Shown here: piece after piece, positions 19,699 to 28,872 of the stretch
How positions within the stretch are numbered: position 1 is the first letter of the stretch
Layout: the number at the start of each line of letters is the position of its first letter
Origin: Breznakiella homolactica
GTDB lineage: Bacteria > Spirochaetota > Spirochaetia > Treponematales > Breznakiellaceae
DNA length: 64,000 bases
Assembly (NCBI RefSeq): GCF_016616095.2
Contig: NZ_CP067089.2
Location: 1,054,001-1,118,000 of the forward strand
Direction of reading: 5' to 3'
Notes under the pieces: model-generated
The model's database searches: none
Told to the model about the DNA's origin: nothing
Seen by the model: the letters and a program-made list of their open reading frames with translations, nothing else
Program-made: the position numbers and the translations under genes

Positions 19699-20478
19699 CT
19701 ACGCCGCCAGAATAATCATAAGTTTTTTAGCGTTTACCGCGGCGTTCCCCTTGGCATGGTTATTGAAGTAAATCTGCACCAGTTTTGTCTTTGACACTAT
19801 ATCCCGCAGAACCGGTTCATAGGCGGTCAGCTCTTCGTCACTGTACCGGTAATCGTACCGGTCCGTCGCGTTGGTGCCGTACCAGTCCCTGCGGTTCCTG
19901 CCGTGGAACCGCATATACCCCACGCCTCCGGTCACCGCCGGCCGGAACTGCGGCAGCCGGCTGATTGCCGGCATATCGGTCATGCAGTACCCCACCCCGC
20001 GTTCGTTCAGCCCGTCATAGACCCGCGGCTTCTGCCATGAGTCATGCCGGAATTCCACCACCAGGGGAATACCCGAAAATTCGGTTATCAGATCCGCAAG
20101 GTAGACCCTGGTGTCTTCTTCGTAATGGAAACTCTGGGGAAACTGCAGAAGCACCGAAGCGAGAAGCGCGTCCCGCTGCATCGGGTAGAGGGCCTTCCGG
20201 AACTCCCGGACACTGTCCCGCCAGAGTCCGGCTTCAACCGCATGGGTGAACTGCTTATTTCCCTTTACACTGAACCGTACTTTCCCGCCGGAACGGCGGA
20301 CCATGGCCCCAATCTGCTGTTCCCGGGGCAGACTGTAGTACGAAAAATTGAGCTCCAGGGCATTGAAGTGCTCCGCGTAATATTCCAGATATTCATCCCG
20401 TTTGAGGTTTTGGGGATAAAAAACATCCCGCCATTCCGGGTAATCGTATCCGCTGGTTCCGATCAGCAATGTTCCCAT
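19699..20478 (-). CDS. DUF72 (YecE-like) TIM-barrel protein
   Basis: 259 residues beginning MGTLLIGTSGYDYPEWRDVF, the standard opening of DUF72 proteins, with LVVEFRHDSW, the MRFHGRN motif and the terminal KLVQIYFNNHAKGNA signature. The fold is TIM-barrel; the biochemical role is not established. GGGGG 7 bases before the ATG serves as ribosome site. It ends 10 bases from the second copy of the tRNA repeat. Confidence 0.92.
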   Translation of the reverse strand: MGTLLIGTSGYDYPEWRDVFYPQNLKRDEYLEYYAEHFNALELNFSYYSLPREQQIGAMVRRSGGKVRFSVKGNKQFTHAVEAGLWRDSVREFRKALYPMQRDALLASVLLQFPQSFHYEEDTRVYLADLITEFSGIPLVVEFRHDSWQKPRVYDGLNERGVGYCMTDMPAISRLPQFRPAVTGGVGYMRFHGRNRRDWYGTNATDRYDYRYSDEELTAYEPVLRDIVSKTKLVQIYFNNHAKGNAAVNAKKLMIILAA

Positions 20479-20632
20479 CAGTATACCCCCGGAATGTCCG
20501 GTCTTCGGGCAGTACAGCGCCCTTCACGGCTGTTGTTCATACTATTAACTATATGGAAGACCGCAGGTTCATGGAAGAATTAACCGCATTTATTAATTTA
20601 TAAACCCATAATTGCATGGTATACTTACCGTC

Positions 20633-21163
20633 ATGAGGAATCTCGCGGTTATTTTATTTATTTTTCTTTTGGCGCCGGTTCTTTTCTCCGCCGGTATGGA
20701 AGAATCGGTACCCGTCCCGGAACGGGATCTCGAGTTCAGGGGATTCAGATGGGGCGCGGCTCTTGAGGATGTGATTAAAAAAGAAGGGCTCCCGGAAATT
20801 GAGGAAGAACAGGACGGCAAGCTGCTGCTGGGATACGAAAACACGGATGTGTCCGGATACACTGCGAACATGGGTATATTGTTCGACGATGACGGGCTGG
20901 CAATGGGCCTGTACTTTTTGGAATTGGATAACCCGGAAAAGGCAAACGAATGTTTTAATGATCTGCTCTCGAAATTATATGTACTGTACGGAAACACGAT
21001 TCTCACTGATTCATTCCTTGAAATACCGGAAAGCAGAGTATCGGTATGGTACTTTTCCGGGGGATGTATATTGCTCAACTATGATAAAGGCGGAACCGAG
21101 GTAGAATTGATGTATTCTTCTATTGCGGCTTTTCAGGATTTAATGAATTTGAGCGGCCTCTAA
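20633..21163 (+). CDS. Small secreted protein, unknown function
   Basis: 176 residues from ATG at 20633, giving the signal peptide MRNLAVILFIFLLAPVLFSAG. The mature part has a FRGFRWGAALEDVIKKEG start, a common feature of small periplasmic proteins with a helix-strand repeat, and several Asp/Glu-rich turns. No SD is visible; TATACT ends 7 bases before the ATG, so the transcript may be leaderless. It is convergent with umuC. Function not recognised. Confidence 0.75.
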   Translation: MRNLAVILFIFLLAPVLFSAGMEESVPVPERDLEFRGFRWGAALEDVIKKEGLPEIEEEQDGKLLLGYENTDVSGYTANMGILFDDDGLAMGLYFLELDNPEKANECFNDLLSKLYVLYGNTILTDSFLEIPESRVSVWYFSGGCILLNYDKGGTEVELMYSSIAAFQDLMNLSGL

Positions 21164-21170
21164 AGGGTAT

Positions 21171-21195
21171 CGAAGGTTTTATTATAAAACCTTCG
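21171..21195. terminator. Bidirectional palindrome at the convergent junction
   Basis: CGAAGGTTTTAT-T-ATAAAACCTTCG, perfect 12-bp arms with a one-base centre, lies between the secreted protein gene and umuC and overlaps the umuC stop codon. It would act in both directions as a terminator or mRNA end protector. Confidence 0.6.
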
Positions 21196-22450
21196 GCACA
21201 TCCCCTATCCGGGTCGTATATTCCGGCGATAAATACTCCCGCTTCATCTCCCAAGGAGCAAACCCGTCCCCTGCATCCTTTTTTGCCAGTCCCTGGGTCC
21301 CGATATGCAGTACCCCCCGGCCGTACCGGGTGTTGACCGCGTCGAAGCAGTCCATGAGGTGCCCTTTCTTAATGTTGTCATCGATGGGTTCGAAGAGATC
21401 GGGCTGCGTGTGGCGGTCATCCGCCAGCCCGAAGAGGCTCACCATGACCTTCCGGTAGCGGTATCCCGGACGGAAGATGCGCCGGAGCAGCAGCGCGGCG
21501 GTGCCTAGAATATCCGGCAGATAAAAAGACGGCTGCGGCAGTTCCGCCGCCGCCTGATTGAAGTACTGTTCCCCCTCGCCCCAGGGGCTGGTCATAAGAT
21601 ACACGGAAACGTATCTGCAGGCCAGATGGTCGTCCCGGAGCCGTTTAACCGCCTCCTGGGTATAATCCGCCAGGGCGCCGTACAGTTCGTCCAGGTCAAA
21701 TACCGCTCCGGAAAAACTTTTTGAGCAGATGATCCCCTGCCGCCGGTCCCGGACGACCTGATCCACGGCGGGAATTTCATTCAGTTCCTGAACGGTCCGC
21801 ATCCCGGCAATGGTCATGTCTTTTTTTGCCTTATGCAGGGGGTAGTTTTTAAGCTGAAGCGCGTTTACTATCCCGCGGCTCCGGAGATGTTTGGCCTTGG
21901 ACCACCCGATTCCCCAGATGTCCCCCGCGGGGCAGGCGGCCAGTTCCTTGTCCTTTTCCAGAGTATCCCACCGGCACACACCGCCGCGCTGCCGGGACAG
22001 TTTATTGCAGAGTTTCGCCAGGGTTTTAGTGGGCGCGATTCCCACGGCGACCGGTATTCCGGTCTCTTTTCGGACGGTTTCCCTGATCTGCTGGCCTATC
22101 TCCGAATAGTCCGCGTTCCGCCATTCCGGAAAGTACAGAAAGGATTCATCAATGGAATACCGTTCCACCTCCGGACATATACGGTTGAATATGAGGTTTA
22201 TCCGGGCGCTGATATCCGAGTACAGGGTATAGTTTGAACTGAAAACATGAACGCCCTGGGTTTCAAGTTTTTTTCTGACCTGATAAAACACATCCCCCCG
22301 CTTAAACCCGAGATCCTTGCACTCCTGGGAAAGGGCTATCAGGATCCCGTCGTTGTTGGTCAGGACGGCAATGGGTTTTCCTTCCAGGTCCGGGCGGAAC
22401 AGACGCTCACAGGACGCGTAGAAGCTGTTGGCGTCAATGTGGAAGATCAT
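21182..22450 (-). CDS. umuC: UmuC-type Y-family DNA polymerase
   Basis: 422 residues, the usual length. The active-site motifs are intact: MIFHIDANSFYASCERLF (palm Asp), YSIDESFLYF (second acidic pair) and the IPVAVGIAPTKTLAKLCNK helix, followed by the UmuC-specific C-terminal region with a thumb and little-finger domain. UmuC copies across lesions with low fidelity when joined with UmuD'. The start overlaps the umuD-like stop (ATGA), so they are translated together. Confidence 0.96.
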   Translation of the reverse strand: MIFHIDANSFYASCERLFRPDLEGKPIAVLTNNDGILIALSQECKDLGFKRGDVFYQVRKKLETQGVHVFSSNYTLYSDISARINLIFNRICPEVERYSIDESFLYFPEWRNADYSEIGQQIRETVRKETGIPVAVGIAPTKTLAKLCNKLSRQRGGVCRWDTLEKDKELAACPAGDIWGIGWSKAKHLRSRGIVNALQLKNYPLHKAKKDMTIAGMRTVQELNEIPAVDQVVRDRRQGIICSKSFSGAVFDLDELYGALADYTQEAVKRLRDDHLACRYVSVYLMTSPWGEGEQYFNQAAAELPQPSFYLPDILGTAALLLRRIFRPGYRYRKVMVSLFGLADDRHTQPDLFEPIDDNIKKGHLMDCFDAVNTRYGRGVLHIGTQGLAKKDAGDGFAPWEMKREYLSPEYTTRIGDVPKVL

Positions 22451-22794
22451 AGCCGCCGGATCACCGCCGAGACGGTCCCGAAGACCTCCGTATCCGGCTC
22501 CGGGACTATTTCATCCTCTCCGTTGGTGAACACCACCGACCGGTCCCTGAGCCGCATTTCCCGGCAGAGGAATTCCCCGCAGTGGCGGATGACGACCAGC
22601 GCCCCGGGCCGCGGCGGACGGGACCGGTCCACCAGGAGCAGGCTTTCGGGGAAGACCCCCTTCATGAGCATTTCCCGGGAGGCCATTTCCATAAAATACA
22701 TGGCCGCGGGATTCTTGATTAAGAGTTCGTTCAGGTCGATTCCCTTCGCCTCGTATCCCTGGGCGGGGGACGGAAACCCGGTTTCTTTTTCCAT
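22447..22794 (-). CDS. umuD: UmuD'-like protein lacking catalytic residues
   Basis: 115 residues starting MEKETGFPSPAQGYEAKGID, which aligns with the cleaved form of UmuD (UmuD' begins at GFPSP). There is no N-terminal self-cleaved arm, and an in-frame stop lies 15 bases upstream, so none is missing from the call. The serine site normally GDSM reads SREM and the lysine region GEFTVKKL reads GEFLCREM, so both catalytic residues of the S24 family appear replaced. It probably serves as a ready-made UmuD' partner for UmuC. Alignment is by eye. Confidence 0.83.
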   Translation of the reverse strand: MEKETGFPSPAQGYEAKGIDLNELLIKNPAAMYFMEMASREMLMKGVFPESLLLVDRSRPPRPGALVVIRHCGEFLCREMRLRDRSVVFTNGEDEIVPEPDTEVFGTVSAVIRRL

Positions 22795-22830
22795 GGCAAA
22801 CCAGCACTAAATATATTTGAGATATTTTAT

Positions 22831-22852
22831 ATACTATACATTTGTATAGTAT
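22831..22852. promoter_or_regulatory. Palindrome upstream of umuDC
   Basis: ATACTATAC-ATTT-GTATAGTAT, 9-bp arms, 37-58 bases before the umuD start and overlapping possible -10 boxes. A related palindrome TACTATA-C-TATAGTA lies before mfd, so this may be a repair-gene operator. No LexA is encoded here. Confidence 0.5.
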
Positions 22853-22881
22853 GCAATACGGGAATTAGCAATACAAGGGAA

Positions 22882-22912
22882 ATTGTGACAATGAGCCGGT
22901 TATTATGACAAT
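22882..22912. promoter_or_regulatory. Two tandem ATTRTGACAAT sites
   Basis: ATTGTGACAAT (22882-22892) and ATTATGACAAT (22902-22912) start exactly 20 bases apart, two helical turns. The first is an inverted repeat around a G. They lie upstream of umuD and downstream of plsC, so umuDC is the likely target. Confidence 0.4.
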
Positions 22913-22968
22913 AATACTGATGGAATACCATAGAGCCGGGCGGTACGCAGTATTTTAAGGGGTTACAT

Positions 22969-22993
22969 AAAAAAAGCCCCCTTTTGGGGGCTT
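22969..22993 (-). terminator. Terminator after plsC
   Basis: On the minus strand AAGCCCCC-AAAA-GGGGGCTT is followed by a T run, a standard intrinsic terminator 20 bases after the plsC stop codon. Confidence 0.9.
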
Positions 22994-23012
22994 CCTGTTT
23001 CTTTCCTGCCGG

Positions 23013-23768
23013 TTACGAAAGCTCTTTTACCGGCCCCTCCATGGGAGCTGCCAAAGCTTTTTCAATGATCTCATGGACCTGGTCGGAAAGATGGATTTTC
23101 CGCTGCTCCGGGGTTAAATCGGCCGTTTCTATGGGTTTCGAAAACACCACCCGGACCGGAACGGCCTGGGCGCGGCCGGTTTTTTCAAACACGTCGTAGC
23201 TTCCGGTGATGGCCACCGGGACAATGGGCGCCCGTGCCTGGGTCGCGAGCTTGAGGGATCCCGACCGGAACGGCAGAAGCCCCCGGCCTTTGCTCCGGGT
23301 TCCTTCGGGGAAAATAACCATGGCGCCGCCGTTTTTGATCCGCTCGATCCCCGCGTTGATGGTCCGCAGGGCCTTCCGGAGGTTTTTCCGGTCGATAAAG
23401 TATCCCCCCAGAAGCCAAACCCATATATTGAGGAAGGGAATAAACATGAGCTCCCGTTTCGCGATAAACCCGAAAGGCCTCCCGAAGGAAGCCAGGGAAA
23501 GCACAATATCGAAGTACCCTACATGGTTGCTCACGAAACAGATACCGGTTTTTTTAGGGATATTTTCCTGCCCGACAATGGTAAATTTACATCCGATCAG
23601 AACGATGATGCTTTTGGCCCATCCCTGGGCAATCCTGTACATGGCCAAGGACATGGGTTTCCGCAGACCCAGCAGACTCAATATAAAACATACCACCCCA
23701 AAGGGAACCAGGAAAATCATACTCAGACCCACATAGAAAAAAAGCAGACAGGTTCTTATCATCGCCAT
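23013..23768 (-). CDS. plsC: 1-acyl-sn-glycerol-3-phosphate acyltransferase
   Basis: 251 residues. One or two N-terminal membrane segments, then the acyltransferase block with the NHVGYFDIVLS (HX4D) motif, the FPEGTRSKG block and PIVPVAITGSY, the set of motifs of PlsC. It makes phosphatidic acid from lysophosphatidate at the inner membrane. Closely followed (upstream on the same strand) by the HAD gene with a 10-base gap. Confidence 0.94.
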   Translation of the reverse strand: MAMIRTCLLFFYVGLSMIFLVPFGVVCFILSLLGLRKPMSLAMYRIAQGWAKSIIVLIGCKFTIVGQENIPKKTGICFVSNHVGYFDIVLSLASFGRPFGFIAKRELMFIPFLNIWVWLLGGYFIDRKNLRKALRTINAGIERIKNGGAMVIFPEGTRSKGRGLLPFRSGSLKLATQARAPIVPVAITGSYDVFEKTGRAQAVPVRVVFSKPIETADLTPEQRKIHLSDQVHEIIEKALAAPMEGPVKELS

Positions 23769-23778
23769 ACCGTTATCC

Positions 23779-24393
23779 TCACAAATCTATACCCAATTTC
23801 TGTAATTCCCTCCGGGCGGATTCCGGATTCTTCCACAGGAAAGCCCGGATACCGGCGGCCTCCGCCCCTTTTACATTCACGTCCAAATCATCGAAAAAAA
23901 CAAGGGATTCCGGGGGAGCGTCCATCTTTTCAATGAGAATTTCATATATCTTCCGGCCCGGTTTTACGGCGTCCACTTCACAGGAGAATACCGCTTCATC
24001 GGGCATGGACAGGACAGGCAGCTTTGACCGGGCCATATCCAGAAATTCCTGGGGCATGTTGGAAAGGATCCCCAGTTTCAGCCCCGCGCCGCGGATGTTT
24101 TCCATGAGTTTTACCGTTTCGGCGTTGATGCCGCACCAGCTTTCAGTATCGATCCGTATCATTTCCTCAATTTTTTCTTCCCCGAGGCTGACACCCGCGT
24201 TACTTAATATTTTCCGGTAGTACTGTTTTCCGGTGCTGGTCCCCTGGTCGTATTCATGCCGGAGTTCCCAGTACAGGCGTCCCATGGTTTCAGGATCCAT
24301 CCCCGCAAGAGCGGCCAGGACCTCCATGGTATCCCCGGGCTGGGGAAGGCTGATCACATTTCCGAAGTCAAACACAACGCTGGTAATTTCCAT
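23779..24393 (-). CDS. HAD-superfamily hydrolase
   Basis: 204 residues. Motif I is FDFGNVIS, motif II ILSNMP, a conserved Lys in AVKPGRKIYE and motif III FFDDLDVNVKGAEAAG. This fits the YihX-like group of small-molecule phosphatases with a helical cap inserted after motif I. The substrate cannot be read from the sequence. An SD-like AAGGA precedes the ATG. Confidence 0.9.
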   Translation of the reverse strand: MEITSVVFDFGNVISLPQPGDTMEVLAALAGMDPETMGRLYWELRHEYDQGTSTGKQYYRKILSNAGVSLGEEKIEEMIRIDTESWCGINAETVKLMENIRGAGLKLGILSNMPQEFLDMARSKLPVLSMPDEAVFSCEVDAVKPGRKIYEILIEKMDAPPESLVFFDDLDVNVKGAEAAGIRAFLWKNPESARRELQKLGIDL

Positions 24394-24443
24394 AAATAAT
24401 CCTTAATTATCGATCATACCATACATGCGGTATGGTTGTCTTT

Positions 24444-27400
24444 TCAACCCGCCAGGGCCGCCAGTTTTTCCCTGATAAATTCGCTCTTTTCCTTGAGACC
24501 GATGGCTCCGGTCTGCAGCACCAGGATGTTCGGCATCTTGGGGTCGAGCTTGACCTTCCCGCTGCTTTCCTGCATGAGCCGTATGAGCCGGTCCACCTTA
24601 ACCTTGGAAACCTTGCCGAATTCGATCCGCACCATTCCGCCCCGTTCCTTGAGGGATGCCACCGCCAGTTCCCGGCATATAATGCGGATTTCCGCCAGGG
24701 CCAGCAGGGACGCGGCCTCATCCGGGAGCGGACCGAACCGGTCCAGCAGTTCCGCGTATACCCGTTCCAGTTCATCCTTGCTCTGGATGGAGGCGATTTT
24801 TTTGTATACCTCCATTTTTTCCTGGGCTGAATCAATGTAGGCGTCGGGAATATACCCGGAGTATTCCAGTTCCAGGAGGGTTTCGGTTTCCGACTCATAG
24901 TTTTCGTCTTCAAGCCTGCGGATAGCCTCGTCCAGGAGCCGGAGGTACAGGTCGAATCCCACGGAATAGATGTCCCCGGACTGTTCCCGGCCCAGGAGGT
25001 TCCCCGCGCCGCGGATTTCCATATCCTTCATGGCAATCTTGAACCCCGATCCCAGTTCGGTAAAGTCCGAAATAACCTGGAGCCGCTTCATGGCAATTTC
25101 CGAAAGGGCCCGGTCCTTGGGATAAAAGAGGTACGCGTAAGCTATCCGGTCGGAGCGCCCCACCCGTCCCCGGAGCTGGTACAGCTGGGATACGCCGTAC
25201 ATATCCGCCCGGTCGATGATTATGGTGTTCACATTGGGGATATCGATTCCGTTTTCAATTATGGTGGTGGATACAAGAACGTGGAACCCGCCATGGACAA
25301 ACCGGTGCATCACATCCTCCAGGCTCCGGGCATCCATCTGGCCGTGGGCCGTATCGATGAGCATCTCCGGCAGAAGGTGTTCCAGTTTTACCCGGGTCTC
25401 GTTGAGACTTTCCACCCGGTTATGAAGGTAGAATATCTGCCCGCCCCGCTCAACTTCCCGGCGGATCGCCGCGGCGAGCCGGTCTTCGTTGAATTCCTCG
25501 ATAACCGTTTCAATGGGATGGCGGTTGCTGGGAGGCGTCGCCAGGAGGCTCATATCCCGGATTTTAAGGAGGCTCATATGCAGGGTCCGGGGAATCGGCG
25601 TCGCGCTTAAGGTGAGGCAGTCCACATTGGTTTTAAGTTCCTTGAGCCGTTCCTTGTCCTTAACCCCGAAGCGCTGCTCCTCATCGATAACCATGAGGCC
25701 GAGATCCTTAAAGAACACATCCTTCTGGATAATCCGGTGGGTTCCTACCAGGATGTCGATTTCGCCGTTTTTTACCGCTTCCAGGGTTTTCCGCGCGGTG
25801 GCCTTGTCAACGAACCGGGACAGCATGCCCAGACGCACCGGAAACTGGGAAAACCGTTCCTGGAAGTTCTCGTAATGCTGTTCCGCCAGGATGGTGGTGG
25901 GAGCCAGGAAAGCCACCTGCTTGCCGCCCATCACCGCCTTAAAACACGCCCGGACGGCTACTTCGGTTTTGCCGTACCCCACATCCCCGCACACCAGCCG
26001 GTCCATGGGATAGGGGCTTTCCATGTCTTCTTTTATTTCCTCTACACAGCGGAGCTGGTCCTCGGTCTCATCAAAGGGAAACGCCGCTTCGAAGACGGTC
26101 TGCCATTCGGTATCCTTGGGGAACGCGAAGCCCTGGACAGCCTTGCGTTTTGAGTACAGGGCCAGAAGCTTTTCAGCAATATCCTCCACGGATTGTTTAA
26201 CCCGGCCCTTCCGGTTTTCCCAGCTTTTCGACCCCAGCTTGTCGAGTCTCGGGGGAGCCCCTTCATTGCCGATGTACCGCTGGACCAGGTTTACCTGTTC
26301 AATGGGAACAAAAATGAATTCCTCGCCGGCGTATTCCAGTTTTACGTAGTCCCGTTCATGCCCCAGCGCTCTGATACGTTCAATTCCCTTAAAGAGCCCT
26401 ATTCCGTAATTTACGTGGACCACGTAATCCCCGGGATTGAGTTCCACAAAGGTATCGATGGCGGAACTGCGGACCGATTTGAGGGAACGGGGGGACCGTT
26501 TGCGGCGGCCGAAGATTTCATTCTCCTGGACCACCATGAATTTGCGGTCCGGCAGGGCAAACCCGGATGACAGCGGAAGGGCGACCACATCCGCCGGCTC
26601 GTCCCGGAGCAGTTCCACAAGTCTGCCGGCCTGGGTATCCGATTCCGCGGCCACGATGATGCGCCACCCCTGTTTCGCGAGGCTGGCGAATTCTTCCTTC
26701 AGATAGGCGATGTTTCCGAAAAAGCTCCGGGGAGGATCGCAGGAAAGGACCAGCCGCGCCGCGCCGGGCTCTCCGCCGCCCTTGATGCCCATAAACGAAA
26801 CGCGCCGGGAAACCCGGGACACGGTATCGGCAAAATCAAGCAGAACCCGTTCCGGCGCGGGAACTTCCCGCTCCCGGCGGGCCCGGCGGTACAGGTTTTC
26901 GTATTCCCGGCTCAGGGCATCCTGGGCGTTTTCCAGCCGTTCCCGGTCGATAAAAAAGACAGGCCCCCCGCCGATATAATCCAGGATAGTGGCGCTCGTT
27001 TCAAAAGCCAGGGGAAAAAGAAGTTCCTCTCCGGGAGCGCTTTTCCGGGTGATAAGGTCCTCCAGGATGGCTTTGCCGTTTTCCGGGAACTCCTCATACG
27101 CGGCGAGGTTCCGGCCCAGGGTCTCGATCCGGTCATCGGTCCAGAGAACTTCCTTGAGCGGCCGCAGGGTAAATTCCGCGACCCGCTCCTGCCCGCTCTG
27201 GTCCATGGGATCGAAGCGTTTGATCGACTCAATGCGGTCAAAATCGAAAAGAATCCGGTAGGCTTCGGAATCCCCGCCCATGAGAATATCGAGGACCTCC
27301 CCCCGGAGGGCGAATTCCCCATGGACCTGGACCTTCGGAACCCGGGTATAGCCGTACTCCACGAGACGCGCCGCCAACGCGGCGGTATCGATGCTGCCCC

Positions 27401-27842
27401 CTTCCCGCAGGGTGCGGAGGTGTTCCCGCAGATACTCCGGCGGCCCCAGGGGCGTCAGGAAGGCCCGTTCGGGAAGCACCAGCACCCCGGCGTCGCCCGC
27501 AAGCAGGCGGCTCAGGGCCAGGGTCCGTTCCCCGAAAACCGCGGACAGGGGCGCCATATCCCGGTACGGCATGGTACCCCACCAGGGAAACCGGAACACA
27601 GGAACTCCCAGGGTCTCCAGGTCCGAGGAAAGCTCCTCCGCCTCCCGTTCCGTGGGAACCACCGCGGTCAGGAGTTCCGGCCGGGTTTTATGGATGTCCG
27701 CCAGGATCATGGCGGTAAAGGAACCTTCGGCCCCTTCCAGTTCCAGGGGGTACGTACCCGCCGCATACGCAGCCCGTATCTGGCTGACCGCGGAAGATCC
27801 CTCTATTTCGTGCAATATCGAAGGAAAAGATAAGGTATTCAT
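24444..27842 (-). CDS. mfd: Transcription-repair coupling factor
   Basis: 1132 residues, full length. It removes stalled RNA polymerase and recruits UvrA. The N-terminal UvrB-like modules, the RNA polymerase-interaction domain (FVELNPGDYVVHVNYGIG), the helicase with GDVGYGKTEVAVRA, DEEQRF and SATPIPRTL, and the C-terminal TRCF domain are all present. No SD is clear; a TATAGT -10 box lies about 15 bases upstream. The promoter contains a perfect TACTATA-C-TATAGTA palindrome. Confidence 0.97.
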   Translation of the reverse strand: MNTLSFPSILHEIEGSSAVSQIRAAYAAGTYPLELEGAEGSFTAMILADIHKTRPELLTAVVPTEREAEELSSDLETLGVPVFRFPWWGTMPYRDMAPLSAVFGERTLALSRLLAGDAGVLVLPERAFLTPLGPPEYLREHLRTLREGGSIDTAALAARLVEYGYTRVPKVQVHGEFALRGEVLDILMGGDSEAYRILFDFDRIESIKRFDPMDQSGQERVAEFTLRPLKEVLWTDDRIETLGRNLAAYEEFPENGKAILEDLITRKSAPGEELLFPLAFETSATILDYIGGGPVFFIDRERLENAQDALSREYENLYRRARREREVPAPERVLLDFADTVSRVSRRVSFMGIKGGGEPGAARLVLSCDPPRSFFGNIAYLKEEFASLAKQGWRIIVAAESDTQAGRLVELLRDEPADVVALPLSSGFALPDRKFMVVQENEIFGRRKRSPRSLKSVRSSAIDTFVELNPGDYVVHVNYGIGLFKGIERIRALGHERDYVKLEYAGEEFIFVPIEQVNLVQRYIGNEGAPPRLDKLGSKSWENRKGRVKQSVEDIAEKLLALYSKRKAVQGFAFPKDTEWQTVFEAAFPFDETEDQLRCVEEIKEDMESPYPMDRLVCGDVGYGKTEVAVRACFKAVMGGKQVAFLAPTTILAEQHYENFQERFSQFPVRLGMLSRFVDKATARKTLEAVKNGEIDILVGTHRIIQKDVFFKDLGLMVIDEEQRFGVKDKERLKELKTNVDCLTLSATPIPRTLHMSLLKIRDMSLLATPPSNRHPIETVIEEFNEDRLAAAIRREVERGGQIFYLHNRVESLNETRVKLEHLLPEMLIDTAHGQMDARSLEDVMHRFVHGGFHVLVSTTIIENGIDIPNVNTIIIDRADMYGVSQLYQLRGRVGRSDRIAYAYLFYPKDRALSEIAMKRLQVISDFTELGSGFKIAMKDMEIRGAGNLLGREQSGDIYSVGFDLYLRLLDEAIRRLEDENYESETETLLELEYSGYIPDAYIDSAQEKMEVYKKIASIQSKDELERVYAELLDRFGPLPDEAASLLALAEIRIICRELAVASLKERGGMVRIEFGKVSKVKVDRLIRLMQESSGKVKLDPKMPNILVLQTGAIGLKEKSEFIREKLAALAG

Positions 27843-27856
27843 CTTAGTTTACCGAT

Positions 27857-27871
27857 TACTATACTATAGTA
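27857..27871. promoter_or_regulatory. Palindrome in the mfd/divergent promoter region
   Basis: TACTATA-C-TATAGTA is a perfect 7+1+7 palindrome between mfd and the divergent secreted protein gene. It can be read as two face-to-face -10 boxes or as an operator. It resembles the umuD palindrome. Confidence 0.45.
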
Positions 27872-27906
27872 CCGTTTTTTTTTAAACAGATAAATGGAGT
27901 TTCGCT

Positions 27907-28872
27907 GTGAAACAATCTGGTAAATTTTTGCCGCTGATATTTTTTTTCATCCTGACCGCAGGCGGCGCGCCGCTTTTTGGCGCGGAATCGGATATCGACG
28001 TTTCCATACGGTATTTCGATAAACGGGTATATTACGTCAAAAATGACCCGATTCTGGTCCAGCTTACCATAGCCAACCGGGGAACCAGCACATACCGGTT
28101 CAAACTGGCGGATGAGCGGATTTTTTCCGTGGATTTCGATATACGGACCATGGCAAACCGAGCGGTAAATCCCACGGATATACTGGTGCGCAAGCGGACC
28201 CAGAACCAGCAGGTTTTTTTCAGGGAAGTTTCTGTCGAACCCGGGGAATCTTTTTCCTTTATTGAGGATCTCCGGGATTACGGGTCCCTGGATCAGGCCG
28301 GCTCGTTTATCATCCAGGCGAAACTATACCCCGAACTGCTGAAAGCGCCCAACGCGCCCCCAATTGAATCAAACCGCCTCAGCCTGAGCCTCAGGCCGGT
28401 CCCGGTATCCGGGCCCGGGGGAGTTCCCCTGGCCATGGATGTGGAAACCAATGCTATACTTGTCAGGGAAAAACTTTCCCCCGATCAGGTGGTGGACTAC
28501 CTTATCAGCGCCCGGCAGAAGGAACAATGGGAAAAATTCTTCCTCTACCTGGACCTGGAATCCATGGTTATGCGGGACGGCGTCCGGCGGCGGCAGTGGC
28601 TCGCGGAATCCGAGGAAGGCCGCCAGCGGATGCTTGCCCGGTACCGCGCGGAACTTCAGAGCGCGGTGGTGGACGGCGATATCTCGACCATACCCATTGA
28701 GTACGCCATTGAACGGACCACCTACGGGGCCGAGGAAGGAACCGTAACGGTTCTTGAGAAATTCCGGGTTGGTACCTATACGGAACGGAAACGCTACACC
28801 TACTTCCTCCGCCGGAAGGACGATATCTGGACCGTGGTGGATTATACGGTTTTGAATTTGGGGACTGAATGA
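27907..28872 (+). CDS. Secreted protein, unknown function
   Basis: 321 residues starting at a GTG (GGAG 7 bases upstream) with a signal peptide (KFLPLIFFFILTAGGAPLFG). The first 140 residues have a beta-sandwich pattern (DVSIRYFDKRVYYVKNDPIL, then LTIANRGTSTYRFKL), reminiscent of BsuPI/Fn3-type folds. The C-terminal 110 residues resemble an NTF2-like or DUF4440-like alpha/beta domain (VVDYLISARQKEQWEKFF; VVDYTVLNLG). The stop overlaps the next gene (ATGA), so the pair is likely functionally linked. Function unknown. Confidence 0.8.
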   Translation: MKQSGKFLPLIFFFILTAGGAPLFGAESDIDVSIRYFDKRVYYVKNDPILVQLTIANRGTSTYRFKLADERIFSVDFDIRTMANRAVNPTDILVRKRTQNQQVFFREVSVEPGESFSFIEDLRDYGSLDQAGSFIIQAKLYPELLKAPNAPPIESNRLSLSLRPVPVSGPGGVPLAMDVETNAILVREKLSPDQVVDYLISARQKEQWEKFFLYLDLESMVMRDGVRRRQWLAESEEGRQRMLARYRAELQSAVVDGDISTIPIEYAIERTTYGAEEGTVTVLEKFRVGTYTERKRYTYFLRRKDDIWTVVDYTVLNLGTE

